A DNA stretch of 16,761 nucleotides. It comes from SFEL01 sp045592165 (GTDB taxonomy: Bacteria > Bacillota > Clostridia > Christensenellales > CAG-138). Each line of letters begins with the position of its first letter. Positions within the stretch are counted from its first letter, which is position 1. Both the position numbers and the translations under genes were made by a program. The notes below the pieces were generated by a model. It did no database searches. It was not told the origin of the DNA and saw only the letters and a list, made by a program, of their open reading frames with translations. Where the stretch lies: contig JAZNUG010000202.1 in NCBI GenBank assembly GCA_045592165.1, forward strand, positions 1 to 16,761, given 5' to 3'. Positions 7,286-15,126 of the stretch are shown here, in pieces.

Positions 7286-8563
7286 TTAATCTTCCACGTC
7301 AAAGGATTCCAGCTTGCTCTTCTTTTCCGGCTTGCTGTCGCCGTGGCGGGTAAGCAGCATGGTCACAAAGGAAAGGGCAACCATGCCGGCTGCGTAGGGG
7401 AACAGGGTGTGATAGCCCACATGCTGCAGCAGCTGACCGGAGATAATGGGGGTCAGTATCTGGGCCGCCATGGAGAAGGTGTAGTAGTAGCCGGTGTATT
7501 TGCCGATATCTGCGCCGGTGGAAATTTCCACAACCATGGGGTAACTGTTTACGTTGATTGCCGCCCATGCAAAGCCTACCAGGATGAATACCAAATAAAG
7601 TATGGGGGAGAACTTGGTAGCAACCAGTGCCGCCAGCATGAAGCAGGAGGCCAGCACCGCCACGCCAATGAGTATGGTGCGCTTGCGGCCAATTTTTGAG
7701 GCGAGGGCGCCTATGGGAATGTAGGAAATAACCGCGCCTACGGTGGCAATCATAAGGCAGGTGGAGGCGCCGCTTACGTTCTGCCCCCACATTTCGGTGG
7801 CATAGCGGGAGAATGCGGTGGTAACAGCGTTGTAGCCCATGTACCAGAAAGCCACGGAGAACAGTATCAGCATAAGGCTGCGGAACATATCCTTGGGCAG
7901 CTTGTGGCCGGTGCCCATGGGTTCATCGTACTTGGCGGCGGTTTCGGCATCCAGTGCATCGTTTATTGCGGCGGCTTCAGACTTGAACTTCTGTTCATCG
8001 GTGGTGGAGCGCATAACCAGCACGGATACAGCCATCAATCCTGCAACTGCAATAAACAGTGGCAGATAGCTGGGATTATCCGCGGCGTTGCCCTTTATGA
8101 GCAGGCTTGTCACGGCAAGGGTATATACGCCGCCCAGAGCGCCCATAAGGTTGATTATTGCGTTTGCCTTGCTGCGGAGAGGCTTGGGGGTAACGTCAGG
8201 CATCAGGGCAACGGCAGGGGAACGGTATATGCCCATGGCGATAAGCAACAGACCCAGCATTATGAAAAATACCGGGAAGGATTTTGCAAAGGACAAACCA
8301 ACGGTAAGTATTACCGCCGCTGCAGTGCCCAGCAGAATAAAGGGCATGCGGGTGCCCCTCCTGTCGCTGAGGGTGCCGAATACAGGCAGCAGAAAAACCG
8401 CCAGAACGTTATCCAGCGCCATAATATATCCTGAGGCGCCGTCGCTTATACCATAACGGTATTTCAGTATGAGGGGAATGATGTTATCGTACATCTGCCA
8501 GAAGGCGCAGATGGAAAAAAAGGCCAGACCGATAAGCACTGTGCGCTTATTATTCAGTTTCAT
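7286..8563 (-). CDS. MFS transporter (SLC45/GPH-like sugar-cation symporter type)
   Basis: 425 residues with about 12 hydrophobic helices. The loop after helix 2 carries GTLSDRRGTRMP (about residues 63-74), the MFS motif A, and a second copy-like loop GALASKIGRKRT is seen after the central break. That central cytoplasmic loop (about residues 193-225) is charged. The stretch RSKANAIINLMGALGG is typical of the transporters annotated in Firmicutes as SLC45-family or sugar MFS carriers, so a sugar-proton symporter is a reasonable guess, but the substrate cannot be read. AAGGAG (complement of 8572-8577) lies 8 bases before the ATG. The gene is monocistronic, with its own promoter and a shared terminator. 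Confidence 0.85.
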   Translation of the reverse strand: MKLNNKRTVLIGLAFFSICAFWQMYDNIIPLILKYRYGISDGASGYIMALDNVLAVFLLPVFGTLSDRRGTRMPFILLGTAAAVILTVGLSFAKSFPVFFIMLGLLLIAMGIYRSPAVALMPDVTPKPLRSKANAIINLMGALGGVYTLAVTSLLIKGNAADNPSYLPLFIAVAGLMAVSVLVMRSTTDEQKFKSEAAAINDALDAETAAKYDEPMGTGHKLPKDMFRSLMLILFSVAFWYMGYNAVTTAFSRYATEMWGQNVSGASTCLMIATVGAVISYIPIGALASKIGRKRTILIGVAVLASCFMLAALVATKFSPILYLVFILVGFAWAAINVNSYPMVVEISTGADIGKYTGYYYTFSMAAQILTPIISGQLLQHVGYHTLFPYAAGMVALSFVTMLLTRHGDSKPEKKSKLESFDVED

Positions 8564-8596
8564 TTATTATGCTCCTTGATGGATTGTGTTTTTCCT

Positions 8597-8625
8597 ATTA
8601 TACATTGGAGAAACATTTGCCGCAA
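8597..8625 (-). promoter_or_regulatory. Promoter of the MFS transporter gene
   Basis: On the minus strand TTGCGG (complement of 8620-8625), a 17-base spacer and a perfect TATAAT (complement of 8597-8602). The -35 keeps only TTG. The predicted start near 8590 gives a leader of about 27 bases containing the AAGGAG ribosome site. Confidence 0.6.
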
Positions 8626-8633
8626 TAACATCG

Positions 8634-8663
8634 TTGCTAAGGACCCGCATAGTGAATTATAAT
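8634..8663 (+). promoter_or_regulatory. Promoter of the asparaginase-lipoprotein operon
   Basis: TTGCTA (8634-8639), an 18-base spacer and a perfect TATAAT (8658-8663). Transcription would begin near 8670, about 25 bases before the ATG, leaving room for the AGGGGGAT ribosome site at 8681-8688. Its -35 box is only 8 bases from the -35 box of the opposing promoter. Confidence 0.6.
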
Positions 8664-8694
8664 CAGAATAACAAAAGCTGAGGGGGATATTTCC

Positions 8695-9678
8695 ATGGCA
8701 AAGCTGCACCTTATCGCAACCGGAGGAACGATAGCCTGCATGCCTTCCCAAAACGGACTTGTGCCGGGGCTTGGGGCAAAGGAATTACTGGGGTATATTC
8801 CAAACGGAGAAGGAATAGGCTGTACAGACCTTTTCAGCATGGACAGCTCAAATATACAGCCCGAGGAATGGCAGCAGATGGCTACGGCAGTGCTTGCTGC
8901 GAGGGAGCATTGCGACGGCATCGTGATTACTCACGGAACGGATACCATGGCATATACTGCTTCCATGCTGTCCTTTATGCTGCAGAATATTGATATCCCA
9001 GTTGTGCTTACCGGCTCTCAGCATCCCATAGTCAGGCCGGATTCGGATGGACGCATAAACCTTAAAAACGCCGTAACCGCAGCCCGTTCTTTGCCGGGCG
9101 GCGTGTATATTGCCTTTGGAGATGCGGTGATGATAGGCTGCCGCGCGGTAAAGACCCGCACTACCTCGTTGAATGCATTTGAGTCCATTAACTATCCCTA
9201 TGTAGGCGCAGTTGCAAACGACAGGTTCATCAGCCTTGCAGAGCCCCGTGAAAAAGGAGAGTTTTCCTGCTTTGTGGATATAGATCCGCATGTTGCCCTG
9301 ATAAAGCTCATTCCCGGCACCAGCCCCCTTTTCCTTGAAAGCGTTGCAGGGTGCGATCTTCACGGCGTGGTAGTGGAGGCATTTGGCCTTGGCGGTGTGC
9401 ATAATTTCCGCAGAGACCATGCGGAGAGCCTGAAGAAACTCATTCAAAAGGGCATACCTGTAATTCTCGCATCCCAGTGCCTGTATGAAGCAAGTACGCC
9501 GGATATATACGAGGTAAGCCATTCCCTCAGGGAGGCGGGCGTTATCTCTGCAGGAGATATGACCACCGAAGCTGCGGTTACAAAGCTTATGTGGGTATTG
9601 GGCCATACACGGGATATGGAAGAAATACGCAGCATGATGAACAGGGACTATTGCGGAGAAATAGCCCTGCATAACTGA
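8695..9678 (+). CDS. ansA: L-asparaginase, type I (cytoplasmic)
   Basis: 327 residues, the usual length for bacterial asparaginases. The two catalytic triad regions are intact: TGGTIA at residues 9-14 with nucleophile Thr12, and HGTDTM at 80-85 with Thr82 and Asp83. Lys153, in CRAVKTRTTSLNAF, is placed like the catalytic lysine. There is no signal peptide, and the sequence begins directly with the first strand (MAKLHLIATGGTI), which indicates the cytoplasmic type I enzyme that hydrolyses L-asparagine to aspartate and ammonia. A minor role on other amides is possible. It has its own promoter and is followed after 16 bases by a lipoprotein gene, apparently in the same transcript. Confidence 0.93.
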   Translation: MAKLHLIATGGTIACMPSQNGLVPGLGAKELLGYIPNGEGIGCTDLFSMDSSNIQPEEWQQMATAVLAAREHCDGIVITHGTDTMAYTASMLSFMLQNIDIPVVLTGSQHPIVRPDSDGRINLKNAVTAARSLPGGVYIAFGDAVMIGCRAVKTRTTSLNAFESINYPYVGAVANDRFISLAEPREKGEFSCFVDIDPHVALIKLIPGTSPLFLESVAGCDLHGVVVEAFGLGGVHNFRRDHAESLKKLIQKGIPVILASQCLYEASTPDIYEVSHSLREAGVISAGDMTTEAAVTKLMWVLGHTRDMEEIRSMMNRDYCGEIALHN

Positions 9679-9694
9679 TACGGATAAACGGAGC

Positions 9695-11083
9695 ATGATG
9701 AAGAAAACAAAGCTGCTGATATTCCTGATACTTATTGCACTGCTGCTTGCAGGCTGCGGCGTTACTCAGGAAAAGCTTATGGAGCAGGGGATATATACCG
9801 AGCTGTATTCCTCTTCCCTCCTGGCGGAAAAAATAGAAAACGCCGTACTGACAGGTGACCTTGATTTTCAGGTGACTTATTTTGGCAGCATTGGCGATCT
9901 TGAGCCTCTTTCCGATATGACATGGAACAAGGGCTATGTGAATAACCGTTATGTGGATTATATCGAGGCGGATTATGAGGAGTTCGGCGGCTACGTTGTA
10001 GCGGATTATACCGTGCATACCGTGGAAACCGATATGCTTGAGGGTATGCTGGGTGACGGCGCTGAACTTAAGCTGTTTTCTCCGGATATTGATGGAATTG
10101 ACCTCTGCATGACGGATATGATGGAACGGCGGGCAGACCCGGCCAGATACCTTATTGAAAATTCCCTGCCTTCAAAGGAACTGAATGACACTCTGAACCG
10201 GATACTCTACGATTACCAGTATAACAGTTACGCTTATCCTTATATGGTAAGCAGTCTTTCCTGGTCAATTACCTCATATGATGGTGTGACAGAGCTGGAG
10301 TTGGATCCTGTATACCGGGAGGGCGCAAAGAGCATAAGCGATCTGCCAAGGGTAAGTACCGTTGAGGAATACATAGATGCGGTATCCCGCATGTGGAACA
10401 ATAATGGCGGAAGCGATGCGGATATTATAATGGAAAACCTTCCTCTGACGGAGGATGAAATATTCGATGCATTGATGATTGCCGAGGCAAATGCGGCGCT
10501 GCTGCCCTGCGAAGCAGACGAAGTGAGCTATATGCAGTATGCGGGCTTTGAGAATATGTATGTTCTGTCCGCAAGGCTGTCCATTCCCTTTACTGAGCAG
10601 GACATGGCTTCAATGTATGACAAGCTTGCTGCTGAGATTGCAGAAACTGCGGAAGAAATAATGGCAAAGTATGACCGTCCGAAGGACAGATACAGGGCGG
10701 CATACAGGGCTGTGACGGCGGCGGCAGAATATGATGACGACATTGCCGATGCAACAGAGGAGCAGTCGGTCACGGAATATATGCGCATACTTCGCAGCGC
10801 ATACGGTGCGCTGGTGGAAGGCAGCACTGTCTGCACAGGCTATGCCAAGGCATACAAAGCCCTGTGTGATTATATGGGCCTTGAATGCATTATGGTGAAC
10901 GGTACGCAGGATGAAGTGGGCCATGCATGGAATATGGTAATGCTGGATGGTACACCGTATTATGTGGATTGCACATACGGCGACACAGGCGGCGGCAGCG
11001 ACTACTGTCTGTTTTCCGTTGACGAACTGAAGGACAGGGAGTATGTGATAGACGAAGAATACTCCATCTACGGATTGGCATAA
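9695..11083 (+). CDS. Lipoprotein with C-terminal transglutaminase-like (cysteine protease fold) domain
   Basis: 462 residues. The N-terminus is a lipoprotein signal: a short basic start, a hydrophobic run (residues about 7-17) and lipobox LLAGC with the lipidated Cys21. The C-terminal 85 residues carry a transglutaminase-like triad: Cys380 in STVCTGYAKAY, His410 in VGHAWNMV and Asp425 in YYVDCTYGD. In bacteria such domains are mostly cysteine peptidases or amidases acting on cell-wall or surface proteins. Residues about 30-350 form an acidic region in which I recognise no domain. The end at YSIYGLA is early compared with some family members. ATG 9695 and ATG 9698 are adjacent; ACGGAG (9688-9693) is better spaced for 9698. 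It is the second gene of the operon with ansA and is closed by a terminator. Confidence 0.85.
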   Translation: MMKKTKLLIFLILIALLLAGCGVTQEKLMEQGIYTELYSSSLLAEKIENAVLTGDLDFQVTYFGSIGDLEPLSDMTWNKGYVNNRYVDYIEADYEEFGGYVVADYTVHTVETDMLEGMLGDGAELKLFSPDIDGIDLCMTDMMERRADPARYLIENSLPSKELNDTLNRILYDYQYNSYAYPYMVSSLSWSITSYDGVTELELDPVYREGAKSISDLPRVSTVEEYIDAVSRMWNNNGGSDADIIMENLPLTEDEIFDALMIAEANAALLPCEADEVSYMQYAGFENMYVLSARLSIPFTEQDMASMYDKLAAEIAETAEEIMAKYDRPKDRYRAAYRAVTAAAEYDDDIADATEEQSVTEYMRILRSAYGALVEGSTVCTGYAKAYKALCDYMGLECIMVNGTQDEVGHAWNMVMLDGTPYYVDCTYGDTGGGSDYCLFSVDELKDREYVIDEEYSIYGLA

Positions 11084-11099
11084 ATAAGCATACATCATC

Positions 11100-11125
11100 G
11101 GGACGGGATACTCCGTCCCTTTTTT
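11100..11125 (+). terminator. Intrinsic terminator after the lipoprotein gene
   Basis: GGGACGG (11100-11106) pairs with CCGTCCC (11113-11119) around a six-base loop, followed directly by six T residues (11120-11125). It lies 16 bases after the stop codon and insulates the yqfC operon. Confidence 0.92.
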
Positions 11126-11127
11126 AT

Positions 11128-11157
11128 GTGATTTAACAGGGCATTTCAGCATAGAAT
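11128..11157 (+). promoter_or_regulatory. Candidate sigma-E sporulation promoter of yqfC-yqfD
   Basis: CATAGAAT (11150-11157) matches the B. subtilis sigma-E -10 consensus CATACAAT at seven of eight positions. Fourteen bases upstream GTGATTTA (11128-11135) matches the -35 (GTCATATT-like) at about five of eight. The yqfC and yqfD genes belong to the sigma-E regulon in B. subtilis. The predicted start, near 11164, would give a very short leader before the GTG at 11177 and would exclude the ATG at 11162. A weak sigma-A reading (TAGAAT at 11152-11157) is also possible. Confidence 0.4.
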
Positions 11158-11163
11158 CACTAT

Positions 11164-11169
11164 GGGGGA
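11164..11169 (+). promoter_or_regulatory. Ribosome binding site favouring the GTG start of yqfC
   Basis: GGGGGA lies 7 bases before GTG 11177-11179. The in-frame ATG at 11162 overlaps this site and has no ribosome site of its own upstream, so the GTG is preferred. Confidence 0.65.
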
Positions 11170-11176
11170 ATGTCAG

Positions 11177-11461
11177 GTGAAAAAGAAAAAATGCAGAAAA
11201 ATCCGTCCGCTGGAACGGGCGGCGGAGGCGGCGGGACTGCCTATAGAAACAGACAGCGGCATACTCAAGATTACTATGCTGGGTCAAAAACGGGCATTGA
11301 TAGAAAATCACAGGGGAGTGTATGCCTATACCCAGCAGGGAATAATGCTTACAGGGCCGGAAGGTTTGGTATGCGTTCGCGGCAGCGATCTTGAAATACT
11401 GGAGCTGGACAGGGAGCGCATGCTGGTGGAAGGCCGTATTACCGGGGCAACCTATGAATAA
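11177..11461 (+). CDS. yqfC: YqfC family sporulation protein
   Basis: 94 residues from the GTG start, close to the 93 of B. subtilis YqfC. After a strongly basic start (MKKKKCRKIR) the protein shows the compact beta pattern of the family: ILKITMLGQKRALIENHRGV, then GIMLTGPEGLVCVRG and a final VEGRITG. The IENHRGV core is highly characteristic. The protein is small and soluble, and its biochemical role is unknown. In B. subtilis the gene is expressed in the mother cell, directly before yqfD, and the same pairing is seen here with a 40-base gap. The start could also be ATG 11162 (99 residues), but the ribosome site argues against it. Confidence 0.9.
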   Translation: MKKKKCRKIRPLERAAEAAGLPIETDSGILKITMLGQKRALIENHRGVYAYTQQGIMLTGPEGLVCVRGSDLEILELDRERMLVEGRITGATYE

Positions 11462-11486
11462 AGTGTAAAATGGAGGCAGATGCCCC

Positions 11487-11495
11487 AAGGGGAGG
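11487..11495 (+). promoter_or_regulatory. Ribosome binding site fixing the GTG start of yqfD
   Basis: AAGGGGAGG lies 6 bases before GTG 11502-11504, and there is no suitable in-frame ATG near it. Confidence 0.75.
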
Positions 11496-11501
11496 CGGTC
11501 A

Positions 11502-12668
11502 GTGGCGGCTAATATCTGGAATTATCTTGCGGGATATGTTATCATTAGCATTGAAGGAGCATATCCTGAAAGGCTGATTAATCATTTAACCCAAACCGGT
11601 ATAGAGATATGGAACCTTAAAAGGCAGGGTGCAAGCATACGCCTTTGCGTTGGAGTGGGCGGTTTTTATCGCCTGAGAACCATTGCAAGGGAATACCCCT
11701 GCCGCATCCGCATACTTGAAAAACACGGGCTTACTGTTGCCCTGTGCCATATGGGCAGCCGCTACGTTATGGCTTTCGGCTGGATAGCTGTTGTCTGTGC
11801 ATTGCTTTTGGCCACACGGTTTGTCTGGATAATAGACATTGAAGGCTGCAGCGATGTGGAGCAGTCAAAGGTGCTGCAGGTGCTGGAGCGTAAGGGCGTA
11901 TCCGCAGGAACAAGGCGCGGAAGTCTGGATACCGCAGCCATTGCAGATGCGGTGATGGCATCGGACGGGCGCATAGCCTGGGCAGGAGCAGAACTTACGG
12001 GAGTTGTGCTCCAGATATCCGTTAAAGAAGCATCCGAAGGGGCGGAGATATATACAGCGGGAGACCCTTGCAGCATATTTGCGGCTCAGGATGGCGTGAT
12101 AACCTCCATAACCGCCCTTTCAGGCAAGCCCAGAGTTAATTCCGGCGATGCCGTTCAGGAGGGTGAGGAGCTTATCAGCGGAAATCTTGGCGGCGGCATA
12201 CTTACGCAGGCCAGAGGAACAGTCACCGCGCAGGTGCTGCACCGCTATGAATACTGTGCCCCATGGGAGCAGGAACTGCTGATGCCCACCGGAGAAAAAC
12301 AAAAGTGCCTTTGGATAGAGTTTAAGGGACGAGAAATTGTTCCCTGCATTTCTCCCTATGAGAATTATGAGATGGGTTCAATACAGCGGCACACGTTTGC
12401 TTCCATATTGCCGATCACCGTCTGCAGCGCAGAGTGCAGCCGGCTGGCGGAAGGGCGGGGACTTGCCACCGCAACAAAGCTCATGGAGATAACCAGAGCC
12501 GGCGCAGAGGGAATAATGAAACAGCAGCTGCCGCGGGAGGCAGCCATAATATCAAAAAACACCGCATTCAGCTCGGATGATACAGGCATGACCTGCACAA
12601 TAGAGCTGATAGCGGAGCAAAATATCGCAATAATCGGAGAAATTCTGCCTGATGACCAACAACAATGA
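11502..12668 (+). CDS. yqfD: YqfD family sporulation membrane protein
   Basis: 388 residues, the usual YqfD length. Residues 1-85 form a soluble N-terminal region (IEGAYPERLINHL, IRLCVGVGGFYRLR) followed by one transmembrane helix at about 87-111. Then come IEGCSDVEQSKVLQVLERKG, a POTRA-like strand-helix pattern, and a largely beta C-terminal part with GDPCSIFAAQDGVITSI and VNSGDAVQEGEELISG, all in the order seen in family members. In B. subtilis YqfD is a sigma-E-dependent protein needed for efficient sporulation; its molecular job is not established. It starts with GTG, and its last 17 bases overlap the start of phoH, so the two are probably translationally coupled. Confidence 0.92.
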   Translation: MAANIWNYLAGYVIISIEGAYPERLINHLTQTGIEIWNLKRQGASIRLCVGVGGFYRLRTIAREYPCRIRILEKHGLTVALCHMGSRYVMAFGWIAVVCALLLATRFVWIIDIEGCSDVEQSKVLQVLERKGVSAGTRRGSLDTAAIADAVMASDGRIAWAGAELTGVVLQISVKEASEGAEIYTAGDPCSIFAAQDGVITSITALSGKPRVNSGDAVQEGEELISGNLGGGILTQARGTVTAQVLHRYEYCAPWEQELLMPTGEKQKCLWIEFKGREIVPCISPYENYEMGSIQRHTFASILPITVCSAECSRLAEGRGLATATKLMEITRAGAEGIMKQQLPREAAIISKNTAFSSDDTGMTCTIELIAEQNIAIIGEILPDDQQQ

Positions 12669-13665
12669 AATCAACATGGATACCCTGAATACAGCCCAGT
12701 CCATGGCGCCCGCCAGATATACCGTGGCGGTGGAAAGCATGGATGAGGCTATACGCCTTTTTGGCGTATTCGATGAAAACCTTCGCATAATCCAGCAGGA
12801 GACCGGCGCCTGCATAAAATCTGAGGCAGATTGCATCAGCATCACAGGCGAGGAAAAGGAAGCATCCCTTGCCCACGTGGTAGTGGACAAGCTGCTGATG
12901 ATGCTGCGTAAGGGAGAGAATATCGACCGCAGCCGCATCCGCTATGCGGTGGACCTTGCTAAGGAAGGCAATGCAGACCTTATCCTCGAACTTATAGATG
13001 ATGTGGTTGCCTTTACCAACAAGGGCCGCAAGATAAAATGCCGTACTCTGGGTCAGAAAAAGTACATTTCCGCCCTCAAGCGCAATACCGTTGTATTCGG
13101 CGTAGGCCCTGCAGGTACGGGAAAAACCTATCTGGCCGTAGCCATGGCGGTGCTGGCCTATAAAAACAAAGAGGTGGAAAAGATCATCCTTACCCGTCCC
13201 GCGGTGGAAGCGGGTGAAAAGCTGGGCTTTCTGCCCGGCGATCTGCAGAATAAGGTCGACCCCTATCTCAGACCCCTTTATGATGCGCTGTATGATTTCC
13301 TGGGCAGCGAAAACTTCCATAGCCTCAGCGAGAGGGGCGTTATAGAGGTTGCTCCCCTTGCATATATGCGCGGACGTACCCTGAACGATGCCTACATCAT
13401 CCTGGACGAAGCCCAGAACTGCACCACCGAGCAGATGAAGATGTTCCTTACCCGCTTTGGCGAGGGCTCAAGGGTGGTTGTTACCGGCGATATCACCCAG
13501 ATAGACCTGCCCCGGGAAAAGAAGAGCGGCCTTGTCCATGCCCTTGAGGTGCTGGAAGGTGTGGAGGGTATAGCCAGGGTATTCCTTACCTACAAGGACG
13601 TTGTGCGCCATGAGATGGTGCAGAAGATAATTACAGCCTACGACAGATACGAACATCGTTCATAG
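12652..13665 (+). CDS. phoH: PhoH-like ATPase
   Basis: 337 residues, a normal length. Walker A GPAGTGKT lies at about 152-159 and Walker B ILDEAQN at about 250-256, with RPAVEAGEKLGFLPGD between them and VVVTGDITQIDLP after, all hallmarks of the PhoH family. The N-terminal 130 residues resemble the KH-like/RNA-binding part of PhoH-type proteins. The family is a P-loop ATPase of superfamily 1 helicase type, linked to RNA metabolism together with YbeY. The start overlaps yqfD by 17 bases. CGGAGA (12635-12640) is 11 bases upstream, somewhat long, and a second in-frame ATG (12676) is possible. It is followed by pgpH after 27 bases. Confidence 0.94.
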   Translation: MTNNNEINMDTLNTAQSMAPARYTVAVESMDEAIRLFGVFDENLRIIQQETGACIKSEADCISITGEEKEASLAHVVVDKLLMMLRKGENIDRSRIRYAVDLAKEGNADLILELIDDVVAFTNKGRKIKCRTLGQKKYISALKRNTVVFGVGPAGTGKTYLAVAMAVLAYKNKEVEKIILTRPAVEAGEKLGFLPGDLQNKVDPYLRPLYDALYDFLGSENFHSLSERGVIEVAPLAYMRGRTLNDAYIILDEAQNCTTEQMKMFLTRFGEGSRVVVTGDITQIDLPREKKSGLVHALEVLEGVEGIARVFLTYKDVVRHEMVQKIITAYDRYEHRS

Positions 13666-13692
13666 TACTTCAGTACAAAAGGAGGGGGCCGT

Positions 13693-15126
13693 ATGGCACA
13701 GAGTCGGGATAAAAAGAGTGTAGCCAGGCTAAAGCAGGCCAGGCTGCTCAGCTTCCTGCTGCTGGTGTTGGCGCTGGTGCTGTCCTGCCTGGCGGCGCTG
13801 CTGTTTATATCAAAGGGCGAGGGCAATGCCCTTGCGGTTAATACCACGCTGAAAGAGATTGGCGGTGCGGCATATATGCTGGTGCTGTTCCTGCTGTTCG
13901 GCGGGTATATGACCTATCAGCAGAAAAAAATATTCTGCGATGCAAAGCTGATGACCATCGTTGTCATACTGATATCCATCATGCCATGGCTGCAGCTGGT
14001 ATGCAATATGCTCAATGTGCATATCACTCCCATGCTTTTTGCGGTGATGCTTATTGCAGAGCTGGTGGATCACCGTATGGGCATAGCGGCGGCTGTGCTG
14101 CTGGCGGCGGAGTCCGCACTGTTTGCGGCGGAGGGAGAGTTTTTCTCCACGGCTGCGCTGGTGATGTGCGCGGCAAATGTGGCCTCTGGAATAGCTGCAG
14201 TGTTTGCCCTTAAAAAAACCTCTACCCGCAGCGGCATGATAGGCGCGGCGGTGGCGGGCGGCGCGGCAGGCGCATTTACTGCGGCCGCAATATACCTTAT
14301 CCGCGGGGAAACCCTGCGTGCAGTGCTTACGGCAGGCGGCTGCGTACTTTTTTCCGATCTTTTTGCTGGGCTGCTTGTTACCGGTTCCCTTTCCATATGG
14401 GAGCGCCTCTTTGATATTGCCACCACCGCAAGGCTCAACGAGCTGCTGAATACCAATAATCCTCTGCTCAAGCAGCTTATGTACGATGCTCCCGGTACAT
14501 ATCAGCATTGTATGAATGTTGCGGCATTGGCCGAGGGTGCGGCGGAAAAGATAGGCGCAAATCAGCTGCTGGCCCGTGTGGGCGCAGCATATCACGATGT
14601 GGGCAAGCTGAGAAGGCCCCAGTATTTCAAGGAAAATCAGCAGGGAGACAACATTCACGATACTCTGTCCCCCCTTGAGAGTGCATCCATAATCATCTCC
14701 CATCAGAAGGACGGCGCAACCATACTCGCCAAGAATAAGCTGCCCGGGGATGTTATCCGCATTGCAGCTGAGCATCACGGCAATTCCCTTATGGCGTATT
14801 TTTACCATAAGGCATCGGAGGAGGGGGAAGCCAATCCTCAGAACTTCCGGTATCCCGGCAAGCGTCCGGGAACAAAGGAAGGCGCAATAGTAATGCTGGC
14901 GGATTGCTGCGAGGCTGCGGTCAGGAGCCTTGGAGAATGCACCGCCGAAGCCAGGGAAGCCATGGTGCATAAGGTTATCTGGAGCAAGCTGACGGATGGG
15001 GAAAATATGCTGTCCGAGGCGCCTCTTACCATAGCTGACATCAGCGATATAGAGCGCAGCTTCCTGCGCACCTTCGGCGGCCTTATGCATGACCGCATAG
15101 AATACCCCGAGGAGACAAAGCAATGA
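13693..15126 (+). CDS. pgpH: Shortened PgpH/YqfF-type 7TM-HD c-di-AMP phosphodiesterase
   Basis: 477 residues, against more than 700 for typical PgpH/YqfF. One helix (about 18-40) is followed after only about 17 residues by the multi-helix membrane block (57-230) and a cytoplasmic HD domain (about 265-475). The large extracellular 7TMR-HDED domain that normally sits after helix 1 is missing. The HD site looks complete: His272, His301-Asp302 in YHDVGKL, His337, His361-His362 and Asp404 in MLADCCEA. In Listeria, PgpH hydrolyses cyclic di-AMP to pApA, controlling potassium and osmolyte balance, and the same reaction is expected here. A strong AAAAGGAGGGGG site lies before the ATG. The reading frame is intact and the upstream gap is only 27 bases, so no lost fragment lies nearby. 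The stop overlaps the ybeY start by four bases. Confidence 0.92.
   Translation: MAQSRDKKSVARLKQARLLSFLLLVLALVLSCLAALLFISKGEGNALAVNTTLKEIGGAAYMLVLFLLFGGYMTYQQKKIFCDAKLMTIVVILISIMPWLQLVCNMLNVHITPMLFAVMLIAELVDHRMGIAAAVLLAAESALFAAEGEFFSTAALVMCAANVASGIAAVFALKKTSTRSGMIGAAVAGGAAGAFTAAAIYLIRGETLRAVLTAGGCVLFSDLFAGLLVTGSLSIWERLFDIATTARLNELLNTNNPLLKQLMYDAPGTYQHCMNVAALAEGAAEKIGANQLLARVGAAYHDVGKLRRPQYFKENQQGDNIHDTLSPLESASIIISHQKDGATILAKNKLPGDVIRIAAEHHGNSLMAYFYHKASEEGEANPQNFRYPGKRPGTKEGAIVMLADCCEAAVRSLGECTAEAREAMVHKVIWSKLTDGENMLSEAPLTIADISDIERSFLRTFGGLMHDRIEYPEETKQ

Noticed and set aside
11133..11138. TTAACA as a sigma-A -35 box for yqfC
   Set aside because: It matches five of six bases, but the spacing to TAGAAT (11152-11157) is only 13 bases, too short for sigma-A.
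10610..11488. 292-codon minus-strand open frame
   Set aside because: It runs across the lipoprotein gene, its terminator and yqfC, with no ribosome site and no recognisable motif.
13665..13676. Inverted repeat GTACT/AGTAC between phoH and pgpH
   Set aside because: Five-base arms with a two-base loop and no T tract. It is too small to be a terminator and is probably chance.
13810..15123. 437-codon minus-strand open frame
   Set aside because: It is the shadow of pgpH, whose HD motifs and overlap with ybeY are clear. The minus-strand product is Cys/His/Arg-rich without a family pattern.
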